Assembly (NCBI GenBank): GCA_052400685.1
Contig: JBQTGJ010000028.1
Length of the DNA: 32,536 bases
Reading direction: 5' to 3' (one strand)
Source: CAZHHH01 sp052400685
Lineage (GTDB): Bacteria; Bacteroidota; Bacteroidia; Bacteroidales; Marinilabiliaceae
How positions within the stretch are numbered: position 1 is the stretch's first letter; every line of letters starts with the position of its first letter. A program made the position numbers and the translations under genes. Positions 1-7,926 of the stretch are shown in pieces. The notes beneath the pieces were generated by a model. That model saw only the letters and a list, made by a program, of their open reading frames with translations. It was not told where the DNA came from and did not search any database.

Positions 1-91
1 AACCAGTATGATGTTTTATGTTTGTATCCCATTCAAGTAATGTTGTAAAATCTGTCAAGCTAATTTAGGATATTACAGCTTGACTTGCAAA

Positions 92-469
92 CCTCGTTTC
101 CTGAATCGCGAACCTCGTTTCCTGAATCGCGAACCTCATTTCCTGACTCGTGAACCTCGTTTCCTGACTTGCAAACCTCGTTTCCTGACTTGCAAACCTC
201 ATTTCCTGAATCGCGAACCTCGTTTCCTGACTCGTGAACCTCGTTTCCTGACTTGCGAACCTCGTTTCCTGACTCGTGAACCTCGTTTCCTGACTCGCGA
301 ACCTCGTTTCCTGACTCGTGAACCTCGTTTCCTGACTTGCGAACCTCGTTTCCTGACTCGTGAACCTCGTTTCCTGACTCGCAAACCTCGTTTCCTGACT
401 CGTGAACCTCGTTTCCTGACTTGCGAACCTCGTTTCCTGACTCGTGAACCTCGTTTCCTGACTCGCAAA
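92..469. repeat. 21-bp tandem repeat (minisatellite), about 18 units
   Basis: About 18 head-to-tail units of 21 bp, consensus close to cctcgtttcctgactcgtga, with variation concentrated at a few positions (cgt/cgc/tgc, gaa/aaa, act/aat). Because 21 is a multiple of three the block stays open on both strands (PRFLTRE units on plus, RKRGSRV-type units on minus), but neither frame has a convincing start, non-repeat domain or neighbour, so I treat it as non-coding. The core TCGTTTCCTGACT recurs once outside the block, at the 3' end of the VOC gene (about 985). Confidence 0.9.
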
Positions 470-850
470 CCTCTCCGCGCCATCTTCATGCCTCTTTTAT
501 TTAAGCGCTGGCCCCGACTCGGCATCTTAAAAAATCGTTGTTTGACACTCGTACTTTAATTCTGCTCTCTCATCGGACAATGTGGCAGTTGAGAAATCCA
601 AATTCTTGAACTTTGTTGTTTGATAGAAAAATTTCGGGATAACCATTGTTGGGTTGGGGTTGCAAAAACATTTCTGAGGCAAGCACTCCCCTCACCACAA
701 CACCGCCAAAAAAATCACACAGCCTTTCGGGAAATTTTGAAAGCACCATCTAAATTACTGAAAATTAGTCGTAGTCGAAACCAATGAGCGAAAGGATTGA
801 TTTTTTTAACAACAACTGGATTTCAGCATCTTAACTGGAGCTTGCAGGAA
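470..850. other. Intergenic stretch without a recognisable gene
   Basis: No reading frame here looks like a protein on either strand. The sequence is low in coding signal and resembles the boundary sequences seen elsewhere in the window; it runs directly into the dispersed element at 851-958. Confidence 0.5.
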
Positions 851-958
851 AGTCCAACTTCTGCGTTATGCTTGTCCCCACAATGGTCATTTACCATAGT
901 AAACTCACATTTTTCGGGCTGCGCTAGCCTTGAATTTGAACTTTATATTTCAAACACT
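851..958 (+). repeat. Dispersed intergenic element, copy 1 (inverted partner at 7174-7282)
   Basis: This stretch matches the reverse complement of 7174-7282 along most of its length, including the blocks CAACTTCTGCGTTA, ATGGTCATTTA and CTTGAATTTGAAC in the same order. It is non-coding. The two copies are in opposite orientation and enclose about 6.2 kb including the chemoreceptor operon. Function unknown; it may be a cassette-boundary or MITE-like element. Confidence 0.7.
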
Positions 959-979
959 TAGTTTATGGACAGGCACTAA

Positions 980-1414
980 TTAAGTCGTTTCCTGACTAAA
1001 ACTTATCTTCCAATTAACACCAAATTTATCCGTACATATTCCATAATAAGCGCCCCAAAATTGGTCAGAAACAGGCAGTTTTATTTCTCCATCTTTTGAA
1101 AAAGAAGCAAACAATCTATCAGCTTCTTTTTTACTATCAGTATTAACGTAGAGTGAAAAATATTTTGATGAATGGTTTTCCTGTCTGTTGAGATCAATAA
1201 TGTCGGCTCCCATTAAAATTGTTTCATCACTAATAGGTAGTGCAATATGCATAATATGTTCATCCTGGCAATTTGGGAAATTATGTCTTGCAACTTCTGG
1301 CACATCTTTATAGCGTCCAATAAAACGGAAATCCTTATTAAAAACAGATTTGTAAAAATCAAATGCTTCTTCACAATTCCCGTTAAAATATAAATAGGTA
1401 TTAACTGTTGCCAT
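980..1414 (-). CDS. VOC-fold (PhnB / glyoxalase-like) protein
   Basis: A 144-residue cytosolic protein of the vicinal-oxygen-chelate superfamily, PhnB-like subgroup (also called 3-demethylubiquinone-9 3-methyltransferase-like domain). Diagnostic features are the start with YLYFNGNCEEAFDFYKSVF (residues about 7-25), the central HIALPISDETILMGAD strand, and the C-terminal FWGAYYGICTDKFGVNWKI, which is the family's usual ending. Length fits a complete single-domain member. Substrate cannot be predicted; PhnB-type members often have no known reaction. The ATG at 1414 gives the typical MATVNTYLYF start. Its last codons (SQETT) lie in sequence shared with the 21-bp minisatellite. It lies directly downstream of a broken SH3-like gene on the same strand. 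Confidence 0.88.
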   Translation of the reverse strand: MATVNTYLYFNGNCEEAFDFYKSVFNKDFRFIGRYKDVPEVARHNFPNCQDEHIMHIALPISDETILMGADIIDLNRQENHSSKYFSLYVNTDSKKEADRLFASFSKDGEIKLPVSDQFWGAYYGICTDKFGVNWKISFSQETT

Positions 1415-1425
1415 ATTTTTTTTTT

Positions 1426-1578
1426 AAATTCCTTTATGATGTATAGCAGGTGCTTTTCTTTATTGCACACCATCCCCGGGCTTGTTTTTTCTTTTTGAAC
1501 GATGAATCCCGTCTTCAGTTAAATTGGTTTGGGATAGTCACTTTTTCTACTTTGAACAACTTTATATTTATCCTTCAT
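1426..1578 (-). pseudogene. Broken SH3-like domain protein, N-terminal remnant with an in-frame TAA
   Basis: A strong ribosome binding site (AAAGGAGGAGG) precedes an ATG at 1578, which starts MKDKYKVVQSRKSDYPKPI, then a TAA (1519-1521), then in the same frame LKTGFIVQKEKTSPGMVCNK. Read across the stop this matches the pattern of small bacterial SH3-like proteins (a KSDYPxPI motif followed by LKxGxxV and then a W/CxNKE stretch). The expected later tryptophan-rich strands are missing: the frame runs into the start of the VOC gene. I infer a gene killed by a point mutation and 3' truncation. A 19-residue peptide could still be translated from the intact ribosome binding site. The 187 bases upstream (1579-1765) show no gene. 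Confidence 0.6.
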
Positions 1579-1765
1579 ATTCAGACCTCCTCCTTTCGAA
1601 TCATATTTCCGGTTTTTTTATCATCGTCTTCCTGCTGTCCGCTTCATTATCCCAAAATAGAAACTTTTGGTATAGAGAATCACTTTCCTGCCAAGTGACA
1701 ACGACTTTTGACACGAGCTAAACAATTCAACAGCCAACTGACCGCCAGACATTTTACACACAACA

Positions 1766-2659
1766 CTAAGGCCTGTATATTTTTATCTCGTCCAACAATC
1801 TCCCTTTTGTATATTTTTCTAATTCTAAATTAATAGTAGTATCCTTTTCAGGATAAATCATCATTGTCTGAATTAATGGGGTAGTCCCTTCTGCGTAGAA
1901 AATCAAAAGTAGTTTTCCATCTCCAGGAACACGAACTTTACCTTTTTTAAGATTATATTCATAAAGTATCCAGCCTTTGTGAGAGTCTTTTACCAGTAGA
2001 TGAGTGTCCTTACTTTTCGGAATATTAAACTCCAAAACGATACTTTCTTTTCTTTTTAACTTATAATCAGTAAGAACATGGACATATTGACTGTCTCTGA
2101 GAGTTTCAGCCATATAATTTTTAAAGAAGTCAAAGTCATTTATTATTTTTTGATTGCATTTATTAGAGTAATAAAAGTCAAAATACTCTTTCCTTTTAAA
2201 ATACTCTTCATCTGGTGCATTAAAAAATATATCAGGTTTTAAGTATTTATCCTTAATCTCTACGCTATCTAAAGTGATAGGGAAAATGAAGGGTATATCA
2301 ACAAATTTTCCTCTTACTAATCCAGGCAACCAGTCTTTAAGACCTTTAACAAAATTGAATGCAATGGAATCACAAATAGGGCTTGCTGATTTAACAATTC
2401 TGGTATTTTTTAATTCTCCATTTTCCCCAAAAATTGTCTCAACAAATACTTTCTCACCATAGCAATCAAGATTTTCAAAATCAATTTTGTCAAAATATGT
2501 CAATGCCTGATTTTCAAAGTCATTAAATATAAATAGTGTTTCCCATCCATATCCACCAATAATAACTTCATTCTCAGGGATTGTATCATATCCAACCTGT
2601 GCCGATAGATTTATGGTCAATAGCAAAAAAATCAATAATATATTGTTACGTTCTTTCAT
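1766..2659 (-). CDS. Secreted protein with a TonB_C-like domain, function unknown
   Basis: About 297 residues with an N-terminal signal peptide (KERNN, hydrophobic ILLIFLLLTINL, then SAQ cleavage site). Residues about 60-135 resemble the C-terminal domain of TonB: GEKVFVETIFGENGELKN, then a Cys-containing helix (SPICDSIAFNFVKGLKDW) and LPGLVRGKFVDIPFIFPI. There is no N-terminal transmembrane anchor of TonB type and no ExbBD nearby, so this is probably one of the many Bacteroidota secreted proteins that reuse this fold, not an energy transducer. The remaining 150 residues are not recognised. I prefer the ATG at 2659 over 2671 because GGGGGAT sits just before it. The start lies directly against repeat copy A. 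Confidence 0.72.
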   Translation of the reverse strand: MKERNNILLIFLLLTINLSAQVGYDTIPENEVIIGGYGWETLFIFNDFENQALTYFDKIDFENLDCYGEKVFVETIFGENGELKNTRIVKSASPICDSIAFNFVKGLKDWLPGLVRGKFVDIPFIFPITLDSVEIKDKYLKPDIFFNAPDEEYFKRKEYFDFYYSNKCNQKIINDFDFFKNYMAETLRDSQYVHVLTDYKLKRKESIVLEFNIPKSKDTHLLVKDSHKGWILYEYNLKKGKVRVPGDGKLLLIFYAEGTTPLIQTMMIYPEKDTTINLELEKYTKGRLLDEIKIYRP

Positions 2660-2671
2660 AATATCCCCCAT

Positions 2672-2955
2672 AACCTTCCCATATTGCCTTCATCGTTTAT
2701 AGCCTAAAAGAACTATTGCATTTAAATTGTCTTTTGCTCGTTATTTCCGGAAAAAAACAGACAATAAATTTACTAATTCGCTGATATTTACCAACTAAAT
2801 TGGACAGAAACAGCACAATGCAAGCACTGGCATTCTTCCCAAAAACATATAAAACGCCAGTCAGTCAATAACACTCTGTTGTAATACGATTGGGATGTCG
2901 TTGAACCCGGGGTAATCGCGGGGCCGTTCCGACCACTCATACGCCTAGATGTTGC
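2672..2955 (-). repeat. Cassette-associated repeat, copy A (diverged subfamily)
   Basis: One of eight copies of a repeat of about 270 bp, all in the same orientation. Shared landmarks, as read on plus, are ttgtcttttgc, the TTTCCGGAAA palindrome (here extended by A), ctaattcgctgat, aacccggggt, and gccgttccgacc near the right end. Copy A differs from copies C-H at many positions and shares variants such as GCACTGGCATT with copy B. On minus it starts about 18 nt after the end of the thioredoxin-fold pseudogene and ends just before the start of the TonB_C-like gene. Confidence 0.85.
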
Positions 2956-2967
2956 ACTCTGATATTT

Positions 2968-3326
2968 CTATATCAGTTTACCCATTGCGCCCCTTACCTT
3001 TTTGACAACCAGATTTTTAATATAACCTTTTATTCCCTATACAATCACATGATTATCATCAAGTATAAAAAATACAGGGAAAGATTGAATTGAATAATTA
3101 TTTCTTACTTCAACTGATGACAATAAAAATTTATAGTCAAAATTACTTCTATGCATATATATTCTTAGTGCATCTGAGTTATTACATGTACATCCTATTG
3201 ATACAAAATCAAATTTCTCTCTATCAGATTCTGTTGATAGCTGCTAAAAAAAGGGATAGTGACTTTACTAGGTCCACAACTCACACTTGTAAATTGAATG
3301 AGAGGAAACTTATTTTTTTCAACTTT
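2968..3326 (-). pseudogene. Thioredoxin-fold (TlpA-like) protein, frameshifted and with an in-frame TAG
   Basis: Two frames together give a thioredoxin-like domain. The upstream part (about 3235-3326) reads KNKFPLIQFTSVSCGPSK followed by VTIPFF, i.e. the active-site strand and helix with CGPS in place of the usual CxxC. After a frameshift near 3215-3245 the frame from 3243 reads EKFDFVSIGC, then NYSIQSFPVFFILDD (the cis-Pro strand), then a TAG at 3037-3039 followed in frame by GIKGYI and a final stop at 2968. No signal peptide remains upstream. I infer a decayed secreted or lipoprotein thiol-disulfide protein. Its 3' end abuts repeat copy A with the same spacing as the intact genes do to their copies. 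The interval 3330-3487 holds nothing I recognise. Confidence 0.68.
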
Positions 3327-3487
3327 TCAGTGAGACTAAAATATTGTTAGTAGATTGAAAATAGTTGTCAAAACATCGGGTGTTTGACTATAACCGTATT
3401 ATCACAAACACAATATATTCAAAAAGACGCTCCTAAGGTGATTGTTACATTGAAAGGCCGCTTCAATGGTCTTGTCAGGATAGCAAC

Positions 3488-3524
3488 CGATGGGGAAACC
3501 GAGGCGAAGTAATTACCCCCCATC
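3488..3524 (-). terminator. Possible terminator hairpin downstream of the chemoreceptor gene
   Basis: CGATGGGG and CCCCATCG form an 8-bp perfect stem around a 21-nt loop, 3 nt after the chemoreceptor stop codon. There is no T-tract, so an intrinsic terminator is only one possibility; it could instead be a 3'-end stabilising hairpin. Confidence 0.4.
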
Positions 3525-3527
3525 GTG

Positions 3528-5027
3528 TTATGACACTTTAAAATACCCGATTAATTTAGAAAACTTTTCTGCTTTATTCATTAATTCTTCAGAGGCAGAA
3601 GCCATCTCTTCAGAGCTTAAAGCATTTTGTTGTGCCACAACACTCAAAAGCTGCACGCTTTCATTCACCTGCTTAACGCCATTCCTTTGTTCTAAACTGG
3701 CCGATGAGATTTCCTGAATCCATTGCGCCGTAGTTTGTATCTGAGGAATTGAATCCTCTGTTAAGTCTTTAGAATTTGTGGTCTGTTCAACACTCATTTT
3801 GGCTAAAGCCACTATTTCTTCGGCAGCCACTTTGCTTCTTTCCGCCAATTTTCGCACTTCTGCCGCAACAACAGAAAATCCTTTCCCATGCTCACCTGCC
3901 CTGGCCGCTTCTACAGCGGCATTTAAAGCCAAAATATTTGTCTGAAAAGTAATGTCTGTAATCATATTGATCTTTTCTGCAATAGAAGTAACCGAATTCA
4001 GACTATTGACGGCAGCTTCACTTACCCGCCGCATATCACCGGCCGAAGAAACAGCAATTTTCTCAGTCTTAACGGAGTACTCTGATGTTTGATCAATATT
4101 GGCAGCAATTTCTTCCATGGTAGATGATATCTCCTCCACGGATGCCGCCTGATCATTAGACCCGGTTGAAATTTTTTCAGAAGTAACACTCAAATGCCCA
4201 CTAATCTTATTAATTTCATTGGCTTCCAATTGCACTCCAACAATAATTTCAGAAAGCTTTGACACAAGCATATTAATCGCCCTGGAAATATCTCCTATTT
4301 CGTCTTTGTTATTGGTTATCTCCTCTTCTATTCTAAAATTCAGATCGCCTTGTGCCAGCCTGAGCAGATATTTAATGGATAGTTTCAGCCCATTTACAAT
4401 AGATTTGGAAATAATTATTGAAATGGTGATAAATATGGCTAAACTAAATAGCAATACCCCGTTTATGATCATTGCGAGGTTAGAGGATTGTTCGTTGGCC
4501 TCATCAAAAGCTTGTTGCAATAAAATTTCTGACGAAGCTGAAATTTCGTTCAATAAACGTTTTAATACATTCAGCTCAGTGATCATTAACTCCATATCAC
4601 GACTCACCTCTTCGCCCATATTACCTGCGATCATATTCTTAGAAGAGGAGACTGCCAAAGGATAATATTTATCAAGTACCAGAAGTGCGCTATCAATTTT
4701 TACACTTTTGATACCTCCAAGTAATTGTACAGCACTATCGCTGAGCGTATAAAACTCATCGTACAATTTAATTGTTGCATCAATATAAGATTCGTCCATA
4801 ACAGCCACCCCATCCTGAAATGACCGTTGCATATTACCCTGAATGATTAACAAACGTTTACAAATTTCGCTATAAGGTACATATGCCTGCTGAATTTCAT
4901 TCAAATGATGCCGACTGTTGTTATTGCTCCATTGAATTATAAAAAACAGAATGGCGATTACAAAAACAAATAGTCCTGGGAAAGTAGCTACTTTGGCACG
5001 TACTTTTAATTCCTTTAACAGTCTCAT
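3528..5027 (-). CDS. Methyl-accepting chemotaxis protein
   Basis: A 499-residue transmembrane chemoreceptor. TM1 is at about 13-33, a periplasmic helical domain at about 34-185 fits the four-helix-bundle sensor type, TM2 is at about 186-208, HAMP at about 209-260, and the signalling hairpin at about 270-490. The conserved hairpin tip is present (FQTNILALNAAVEAARAGE, then GKGFSVVAAEVRKLAERS at about 361-398). No che genes are visible nearby, and most Bacteroidota lack flagella, so the output may be gliding, twitching or another Che-like pathway elsewhere. It is the last gene of a three-gene operon: 5 nt after the small PstS-like protein and downstream of the porin, which suggests that the periplasmic protein presents a ligand to this receptor (inference). 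Confidence 0.95.
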   Translation of the reverse strand: MRLLKELKVRAKVATFPGLFVFVIAILFFIIQWSNNNSRHHLNEIQQAYVPYSEICKRLLIIQGNMQRSFQDGVAVMDESYIDATIKLYDEFYTLSDSAVQLLGGIKSVKIDSALLVLDKYYPLAVSSSKNMIAGNMGEEVSRDMELMITELNVLKRLLNEISASSEILLQQAFDEANEQSSNLAMIINGVLLFSLAIFITISIIISKSIVNGLKLSIKYLLRLAQGDLNFRIEEEITNNKDEIGDISRAINMLVSKLSEIIVGVQLEANEINKISGHLSVTSEKISTGSNDQAASVEEISSTMEEIAANIDQTSEYSVKTEKIAVSSAGDMRRVSEAAVNSLNSVTSIAEKINMITDITFQTNILALNAAVEAARAGEHGKGFSVVAAEVRKLAERSKVAAEEIVALAKMSVEQTTNSKDLTEDSIPQIQTTAQWIQEISSASLEQRNGVKQVNESVQLLSVVAQQNALSSEEMASASEELMNKAEKFSKLIGYFKVS

Positions 5028-5032
5028 AGTAT

Positions 5033-5458
5033 TTATTCTTTGATGACTAATGTTTTCACACCAGCAGTACTGGTCGCAGACGAAACATAACCAATAGCAC
5101 CTGTATTATTTTTAACAAATTCTACAATTTCTTTATCTGTAGCTTTCTCAACAGGCGCAGTGGCCAGTCCCGAGAAAATAGCACGCTGCCAATAACTTCG
5201 CATAGCATCCACACTCTTATTAAACACATCCTTTGAAAAAGATGCCCTTAATTCGGCGCGCACAGGATGTTCAACAGGCGTGATCATGACGCCGTTGTCC
5301 CATTGTTTCTTTTTCTTCAGGAAAACCATGGATAACTCTTTTTTACTGATAGATCCGGTTTCGTTTGCGTTGTTAACAATTACCTTATAGGTTTGAGCAT
5401 CTGCACTTCCTGCAAGAATTGTTACAACCAATATAAATAATGCAATGAACTGTTTCAT
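5033..5458 (-). CDS. Small PstS-like periplasmic binding protein
   Basis: 141 residues with a clear signal peptide (KQFIALFILVVTILAGSADA, cleavage before QTYK). The mature part resembles the short PBP/PstS-like family: SKKELSMVFLKKKKQWDNG, VEHPVRAELRASFSKDVFN, YWQRAIFSG and the closing VKNNTGAIGYVSSATS. The last motif is the anion-loop type GAIGYV found in phosphate-binding relatives. It is about half the length of a true PstS, so it probably forms a single lobe. There are no pstCAB genes nearby, which argues against a transport role. Its position between a porin and a chemoreceptor suggests a sensing role. Ligand unknown; phosphate or another oxyanion is a guess from the family. Confidence 0.82.
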   Translation of the reverse strand: MKQFIALFILVVTILAGSADAQTYKVIVNNANETGSISKKELSMVFLKKKKQWDNGVMITPVEHPVRAELRASFSKDVFNKSVDAMRSYWQRAIFSGLATAPVEKATDKEIVEFVKNNTGAIGYVSSATSTAGVKTLVIKE

Positions 5459-5483
5459 TTTTTTACTTGTTGTATAAAAGATA

Positions 5484-6575
5484 CTAGAATGAATAAATCA
5501 GTGATGCAACAAAGCCATCTAAGTTCTGTACTTCTTGTTCGTAGTGCAAATACTCACATTTAACGGTGGTTTCAAAGTTTGGCTTATACATCAAACCTCC
5601 GGTATAACGCTGAAATTCAACATAAAAAGAAGTTTGATCTTCGTATCTCACATAAGGGGTTACTTTACCAAGAGCATGATTTAACTCAATAAAAGCACCT
5701 TTATGATCGATATATATGTCGTTAATTGTTAAGTCTGAATTCCATATTGCCCCTGTCAACTGTGTGTTATTATAAGTGAATTTGGCATCAAGACCATAAC
5801 TAAATCTTTCTGAATCGAAAAGGAGTACCGTACTATTACCTATCACCTTAGCGGGCACCTTTTCTTTTTTAGAGTTAAAAACGCCCAGGCCAACATTTAT
5901 ATAATCTTGATATGCGAAACGGATATTACCACCAGCAGCCAGATTACGGGTTGCTTTATAGGAATCATCGACTGTAAAAGGACTGTGTAATAACTCTCCG
6001 TAATAAGACACCTCGTTACCGAAAAAGCCCACAGCTCCGGTGTTCAACCACATTGAGTTGTTATAGCCTCCTGCAAAGACATCGTAGCTCATATTTACGT
6101 CATCTCCAAACTTACCGTTCAATGAAACGGCATCCATATTTAAAGGAAAAAACTCATGATTTGAGATCAGTACCGGTAAAGTGGCGCTTATATTAACCGG
6201 CGCATAATAGTATGTGTTCATAGGACTTAGTGGCGTAAGAAAACGCCCTGCCTTAAAATTTAAATTCCGAGAAAGGCGGTACTGAATATTTGCTTCGTTA
6301 ATCATTTGATCAATGGAGTAATCAGGCCGATACACAAATACCATTTTAAGAGAAACAACCTTAGTGGGTTGGTAACTGGCTAAAATACCTGCTTCAGAAA
6401 GCGCCACTCCGTATTCTTTGTCATAATCATCAAGCTCATTGAAATAATTGAACTCAGTGGAGATATACCCGCTGATTTTTGTTTGAGGCTCCCATTGGTC
6501 CTGCGCATTTATCTGAATTCCCCCAAATGCCAAAACAGCCATAAGTAATAATAATTGTTTTTTTGTAGTTCTCAT
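5484..6575 (-). CDS. Outer-membrane beta-barrel porin-like protein
   Basis: 363 residues with a signal peptide (KKQLLLLMAVLAFGGIQINA, then QDQ). The rest is made of alternating aromatic/polar strands typical of a Gram-negative barrel (KISGYISTEFNYF, VSLKMVFVYRPDYS, LNFKAGRFLTPLSP) and ends in the aromatic SLIYSF, the usual C-terminal insertion signal. The GRFLTPLSP-type motif resembles porins of the OprP/OprO or DcaP kind, but specificity cannot be assigned. It is the first gene of the operon with the PstS-like protein (25 nt spacing) and the chemoreceptor. The long upstream region suggests that the promoter lies there. Confidence 0.82.
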   Translation of the reverse strand: MRTTKKQLLLLMAVLAFGGIQINAQDQWEPQTKISGYISTEFNYFNELDDYDKEYGVALSEAGILASYQPTKVVSLKMVFVYRPDYSIDQMINEANIQYRLSRNLNFKAGRFLTPLSPMNTYYYAPVNISATLPVLISNHEFFPLNMDAVSLNGKFGDDVNMSYDVFAGGYNNSMWLNTGAVGFFGNEVSYYGELLHSPFTVDDSYKATRNLAAGGNIRFAYQDYINVGLGVFNSKKEKVPAKVIGNSTVLLFDSERFSYGLDAKFTYNNTQLTGAIWNSDLTINDIYIDHKGAFIELNHALGKVTPYVRYEDQTSFYVEFQRYTGGLMYKPNFETTVKCEYLHYEQEVQNLDGFVASLIYSF

Positions 6576-7079
6576 ATTTACGTTTTTAATTACAGTAATC
6601 GTTCATAAGTTTTTTTAAACATACTCCACCGCTTATTACTTAAGCAGGAGCAAGAGTTATTATACTTAGTGGGAAAAAATTATGTTGTAGTTGATTGAAT
6701 ACCTATCTATTAAAGCCCCATGCTAATTTCCCCAGTGACTTGTTAATAAATTGATAGATGTAAAGTAAGATTCATGAGAAGTTCTGCTTACGGCCTGCCA
6801 ATAAACATGATTTTTTATCCGTCTTATGCATTACAGAATTTATTGCACCTCATAAACGGCTATCAAAAGACGCTTCATTGCCGCACTTCAATTAACCAAT
6901 ACAATGCTTATGACAAAGGTCTGATGCAAAAGCCTGATTTAATAAAGAACTTTAATCCACTTTTTAAAACTGAGTTGTCACCCTCAATATTATCATTAAT
7001 TCCTTGCTCCATTACCTTCTTTTTGTGGGAACAAAAGTGCAACAGAATAAAAAAGTGTGAAATAGGGGAAGTCCGCATT

Positions 7080-7099
7080 TTAGGTAATTAATTACCTAA
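7080..7099. promoter_or_regulatory. Perfect 20-bp palindrome
   Basis: TTAGGTAATTAATTACCTAA is a perfect inverted repeat, the kind of site bound by a dimeric regulator. It lies 504 bp upstream of the porin start and 195 bp downstream of the response-regulator stop. Assignment to a regulator is not possible from sequence alone. Confidence 0.3.
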
Positions 7100-7173
7100 T
7101 AGCATTAAGGGTTTTCCCTTAGTACACGAAATTGAAAGATTCTCTGATAATTAATATCAGCAAGAAAAACCGG

Positions 7174-7282
7174 GTGCTTGAAAATAAACGTTCAAATTCA
7201 AGACTTGCTAAGCCCAAAAAATTTGAATTTACTCACTTAAATGACCATTTTTAGAACAAGCGTAACGCAGAAGTTGGGCTTT
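7174..7282 (-). repeat. Dispersed intergenic element, copy 2 (inverted partner at 851-958)
   Basis: The reverse complement follows copy 1 block by block (CCCAACTTCTGCGTTA, ATGGTCATTTA, TCTTGAATTTGAACG, TTTTCAAGCAC). It lies immediately downstream of the response-regulator gene. Confidence 0.7.
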
Positions 7283-7293
7283 ACAGACAGACT

Positions 7294-7926
7294 TTAAATA
7301 GTCGCATAATTATTTTTCAGCGCCCACATTACAAGTTGGGCAACATTTTTTTTCCCTGACTTTCGGAGAATATTAGATCGGTGTACTTCAATGGTTTTAT
7401 GGCTCAAAAAAAGCATTTCAGAAATCTCTTTGGTCGAATGACCTTTACAAATCAACTGCAACACTTCTATTTCTCTAACGCTTAATTTATTTTCAGTTTC
7501 TTCAGGTTTAGCTATGGCATTAAGTGCCATTTTTTGTAAAATCTCCTGCGAAAAATAATTACCCCCATTATGAATTTCATGTATTGCTTGTCCGAGCTCA
7601 TATTTACCGGCCTTTTTTAGCACAAAACCATGAGCACCGGCATTAATCATCTGGAGATAATATGAATCATCGGTATACATAGTTACCGCAATCACTTTTA
7701 CTTCAGGTTTTATTGCCTTTAGTTTTTGAGTGGTTTCAATACCATTCATAACTTCCATGTTAATATCCATTAAAACCAGATCAATATCCAAATCATCGAT
7801 AGCCTTTAAAAATTCCTGCCCGGAACCAAAATCGGCATTTACTTCAATATCATTCATTTGGTTTAAAACCATTACCAATCCTTCCCTAAAAAGTTCATGA
7901 TCATCTACTACTGCAACACGTATCAT
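7294..7926 (-). CDS. NarL/LuxR-family response regulator
   Basis: 210 residues. Receiver domain at residues 1-120 with the acidic pair DD at 8-9, the phospho-acceptor Asp54 in LVLMDINM, Thr in VIAVTMYTDD and the conserved Lys in GFVLKKAGKYE. LuxR-type helix-turn-helix at about 145-205 (LSVREIEVLQLICKGHSTKE, then MLFLSHKTIEVHRSNILRKS). It is a DNA-binding output protein controlled by the adjacent kinase: start and stop codons overlap by 4 nt (ATGA), so the pair is co-transcribed and probably translationally coupled. Targets are unknown; the downstream porin operon is a plausible one. Confidence 0.95.
   Translation of the reverse strand: MIRVAVVDDHELFREGLVMVLNQMNDIEVNADFGSGQEFLKAIDDLDIDLVLMDINMEVMNGIETTQKLKAIKPEVKVIAVTMYTDDSYYLQMINAGAHGFVLKKAGKYELGQAIHEIHNGGNYFSQEILQKMALNAIAKPEETENKLSVREIEVLQLICKGHSTKEISEMLFLSHKTIEVHRSNILRKSGKKNVAQLVMWALKNNYATI

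Larger units (their letters stand above)
6576..7293. other. Long intergenic region between the porin operon and the two-component system
   Basis: About 720 bases with no convincing protein on either strand; the 105-codon plus frame at 6774-7091 has no family resemblance. It contains a perfect palindrome (7080-7099) and the second copy of a dispersed element (7174-7282). It should carry the porin operon promoter, but I cannot pick one safely. Confidence 0.6.

Noticed and set aside
92..469. CRISPR array
   Set aside because: Units are directly adjacent with no unique spacers, and no cas genes are present.
80..559. Protein of PRFLTRE repeats (plus) or RKRGSRV repeats (minus)
   Set aside because: Both frames are forced open by the 21-bp period; no start signal, no non-repeat domain, and both strands are equally open.
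3090..3350. 86-aa plus-strand ORF
   Set aside because: It is the antisense shadow of the thioredoxin-fold remnant, which matches a known fold.
6774..7091. 105-aa plus-strand ORF
   Set aside because: No family resemblance, no ribosome binding site and unusual composition for this genome.
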